NCBI GenBank assembly: GCA_015680685.1
Contig: MNCI01036718.1
Span: 219,974 to 278,603 of the forward strand
Length of the DNA stretch: 58,630 nt
Direction: 5' to 3'
From: Gnetum montanum
Lineage: Eukaryota > Streptophyta > Gnetopsida > Gnetales > Gnetaceae
Numbering within the stretch: the stretch's first letter is position 1; the number at the start of each line of letters is the position of its first letter. This document shows positions 56,923 to 58,630 of the stretch, in pieces. The translations under genes were made by a program, and so were the position numbers. A model generated the notes under the pieces. It was not told the origin of the DNA, made no database searches, and saw nothing but the letters and a program-made list of their open reading frames with translations.

Positions 56923-57180
56923 ACACAACCCAAGAATAGTAGATAATGGAGAGAGAGGGTTTGAGAAAATCAATGTAAAAAACAAGGTTTTTGCGTTAGG
57001 ACAACAGTTATTCCCTAGCTAAGGATACTAATGAAGCATGGTTTGTTCACCAAGGTAAAACTCCTTGAAAAATAAAAAATTTTCTTAGTAAGGTTTTACT
57101 ATAATAGGCTAGTCAAATAGAAAGTTACTCTTGAGAAGTTGAAATGCATGATCAGATCTTGGAATATTTATCTACAAATA
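56923..57180. other. No gene recognised
   Basis: A short AT-rich stretch between the H2 LTR and the possible LINE ORF1 remnant. Confidence 0.35.
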
Positions 57181-57189
57181 TTTCAAATC

Positions 57190-58010
57190 AACAATCATTT
57201 TTGGATTTTTCGACATTTTTCTATGGCTAATTATGTAATTCTATTAGAGGATATTAATTTTTATGGTATTCTAGGTTTATGGTTTCAACCATGGAGGTAA
57301 GGATGCTTGAAATGGATGAAAAATCAAATTTTTAGGTTTGAATGTTACTATATTTTCTTGCATAACTTAGATTTAGATCTATGGAATATTGGTATTCTTA
57401 AGAAATTATTAGATCCTTGGGGTTTGGTTTTGCATATGGATTGTAGAGGATTCTAGTGTAAAGATTGGAAATTTTTTATGTTTACTAATCTAAAAAGGTT
57501 GAAAGCCTTACATGTCTTCTTCTAATGGTTTTCCTCAAGAACAATATTTTTTACAAAATGTAATGTGCTTTATGATAAGAATAAATGGAAGCCAAAATCA
57601 TTTAGCCTACAAGCCATTATTTATTATTTAGATTTTGAAATTCTTTTGATTAAGAAAGATCTAAATGAAGTTTTTCAATCGAAGCATCAATTTACAAATG
57701 TGAACCAAATTGAAGATTTAGAAGTTGTAGAAGAAATACTTAATATTATTTCAATTAATTCTTTTTAAGCTTCTAAAGATAGGAAAAAGACAAAAAATAT
57801 TGACCAAAGCCAAGAAACATGAGAAACAACAATGGGTTACAATTAACTCAATTATTTGGAAGCTTTATAAAATCTATGGATGAGCCTCATCCTCCAAAAA
57901 CAAAAGAAGATTCTAACTTGGAATATGAGAGGAACTTTAAACCCTTCTTGTTAATAGACCATCAAGATTTGATGTTCCAAAGAAAAAATCAACTTTTTTT
58001 ATCTTGAAGA
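57190..58010 (+). pseudogene. Possible LINE ORF1 (DUF4283-like) remnant
   Basis: On the plus strand a segment at 57205-57560 reads FWIFRHFSMANYVILLEDIN, GILGLWFQPWR, stop, LHNLDLDLWNIGILKKLLDP and WGLVLHMDCRGF. LHNLPLHLW followed by a Leu-Gly stretch is the pattern of the DUF4283 domain in plant L1-type ORF1 proteins, which bind RNA. After a frame change, 57565-57768 is open for 67 codons (acidic end), and 57819-58007 is open but unassigned. No RT follows before the window ends. Confidence 0.4.
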
Positions 58011-58383
58011 AACCAAGGCAAGTGATTCTTAGAGTATTGCTATTATTCATCATTTTCTTCTTATGAGTCTTATTTTTTTAAGCTAATGGATTATCTGAAG
58101 GTCTTTATATTTTTTGGAAAAAAGAGTTTTAATTCTATCTCCTCAATAAATCCAAGAATTTTACTATTATTTTGGTTAATGGGCCTCCTAACTAGATTCT
58201 AGTTAGTATTTATGACCCTGAAAATGTTGGTAATCATGCTACTTTTTGAGAATATTTTCCTTCTTACTTCATAGGCATTTATGATATAATTATATTTCTT
58301 AGTTATTTTAACTTAATGATTGTTTCTAAGGATAAGATTAGTGGTAGCTAGAATCCAACCTCCCATTTTTATTTCTAACAAGC

Positions 58384-58630
58384 TGATGAGACACGACCTG
58401 CATGTGCCACGATATCGCGTACGCGATATTGCGTCCCGCCGCCATATCTATAAATAAGAGGTGGCACTTCCTTCATTTCCCAATCCTGGCTAGAAGTAGC
58501 GAAGCTCTGGTAGATTGATCACTCCAGAGTTAGAATTTTTCCCATGTGCCCGTAGTAGGAGTCCTAGAGTGAACGGCTCTTTATTCGAGCAGCTTGTAAC
58601 CTGAACCCAAGTTGTGTACGGCAATAAAGA
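58384..58630 (+). repeat. Athila-family LTR start, cut by window edge
   Basis: It opens TGATGAGACACG, with a palindrome (58412-58429) and the TATA box CTATAAATAAGAGG (58448-58461), and continues to the CTTTATTCGAGCA segment, in the same order as 30483-31329. It keeps many CpG sites that the other copies have lost, so it looks like the youngest insertion here. It may be a 5' LTR of an element beyond the edge or a solo LTR. Confidence 0.82.
58412..58429. promoter_or_regulatory. Perfect 18-bp palindrome in LTR U3
   Basis: The arm ATATCGCGT is followed by its exact reverse complement ACGCGATAT. It lies about 19 bases upstream of the TATA box. Confidence 0.9.

Overview
This window looks like nuclear DNA from a seed plant with a very large, repeat-saturated genome; a gymnosperm is my best guess, held weakly. 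It is AT-rich and poor in CpG. Almost everything recognisable is a decayed LTR retrotransposon or LINE. Most frames are closed by TAG or TAA, often where related copies have Gln, which fits deamination of methylated cytosine. No bacterial-type genes, tRNA, rRNA or CRISPR were seen. The only host gene found is a broken, intronless fasciclin-like arabinogalactan gene on the minus strand near 35.4-36.0 kb.

Layout. (1) 254-7153: a Ty3/gypsy chromovirus on the plus strand (LTR-gag-PR-RT-RH-INT-chromodomain-LTR), inserted into a minus-strand coiled-coil reading frame (1-253 and 7155-9255). (2) 11358-31430: a minus-strand Athila/Tat-type gypsy relic, called H1 here, holding two later insertions: a copia-like LTR element with no recognisable pol (15340-20408), itself split by a solo LTR (17306-18235, TSD ATGGT), and a complete plus-strand Athila-type element (22029-31329, TSD ACCAT). 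(3) 31440-33350: an isolated LTR-like block with a TATA box and a primer-binding-like site. (4) 33430-36380: the CpG-richer island with the fasciclin relic and one assembly scar. (5) 36951-39420: another minus-strand relic with coiled-coil character. (6) 41364-42440: a lone LTR-like block. (7) 42503-49202: a minus-strand, internally deleted (non-autonomous) relative of the Athila-type element that keeps gag, protease and a 3' ORF but has lost RT, RNase H and integrase. It sits in (8) a second old Athila-type relic, H2 (to 56922), which also holds a minus-strand L1-like LINE (about 52370-55590). (9) 57190-58010: a possible LINE ORF1 remnant. (10) 58384-58630: the start of another Athila-family LTR, cut by the window edge.

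Three things stand out. First, the LTRs of several families carry palindromes or palindrome arrays, in most cases just upstream of the TATA box. Within one family these sit in the same place but have different sequence: two are perfect 28-bp palindromes. Second, the Athila-type family carries a short extra ORF with a signal-peptide-like start between integrase and the 3' LTR, and the deleted copy keeps it. Third, the copia-like element without pol encodes one long coiled-coil protein, and two further relics with coiled-coil character lie in the window. All functional statements about broken genes describe what the ancestral copy encoded.
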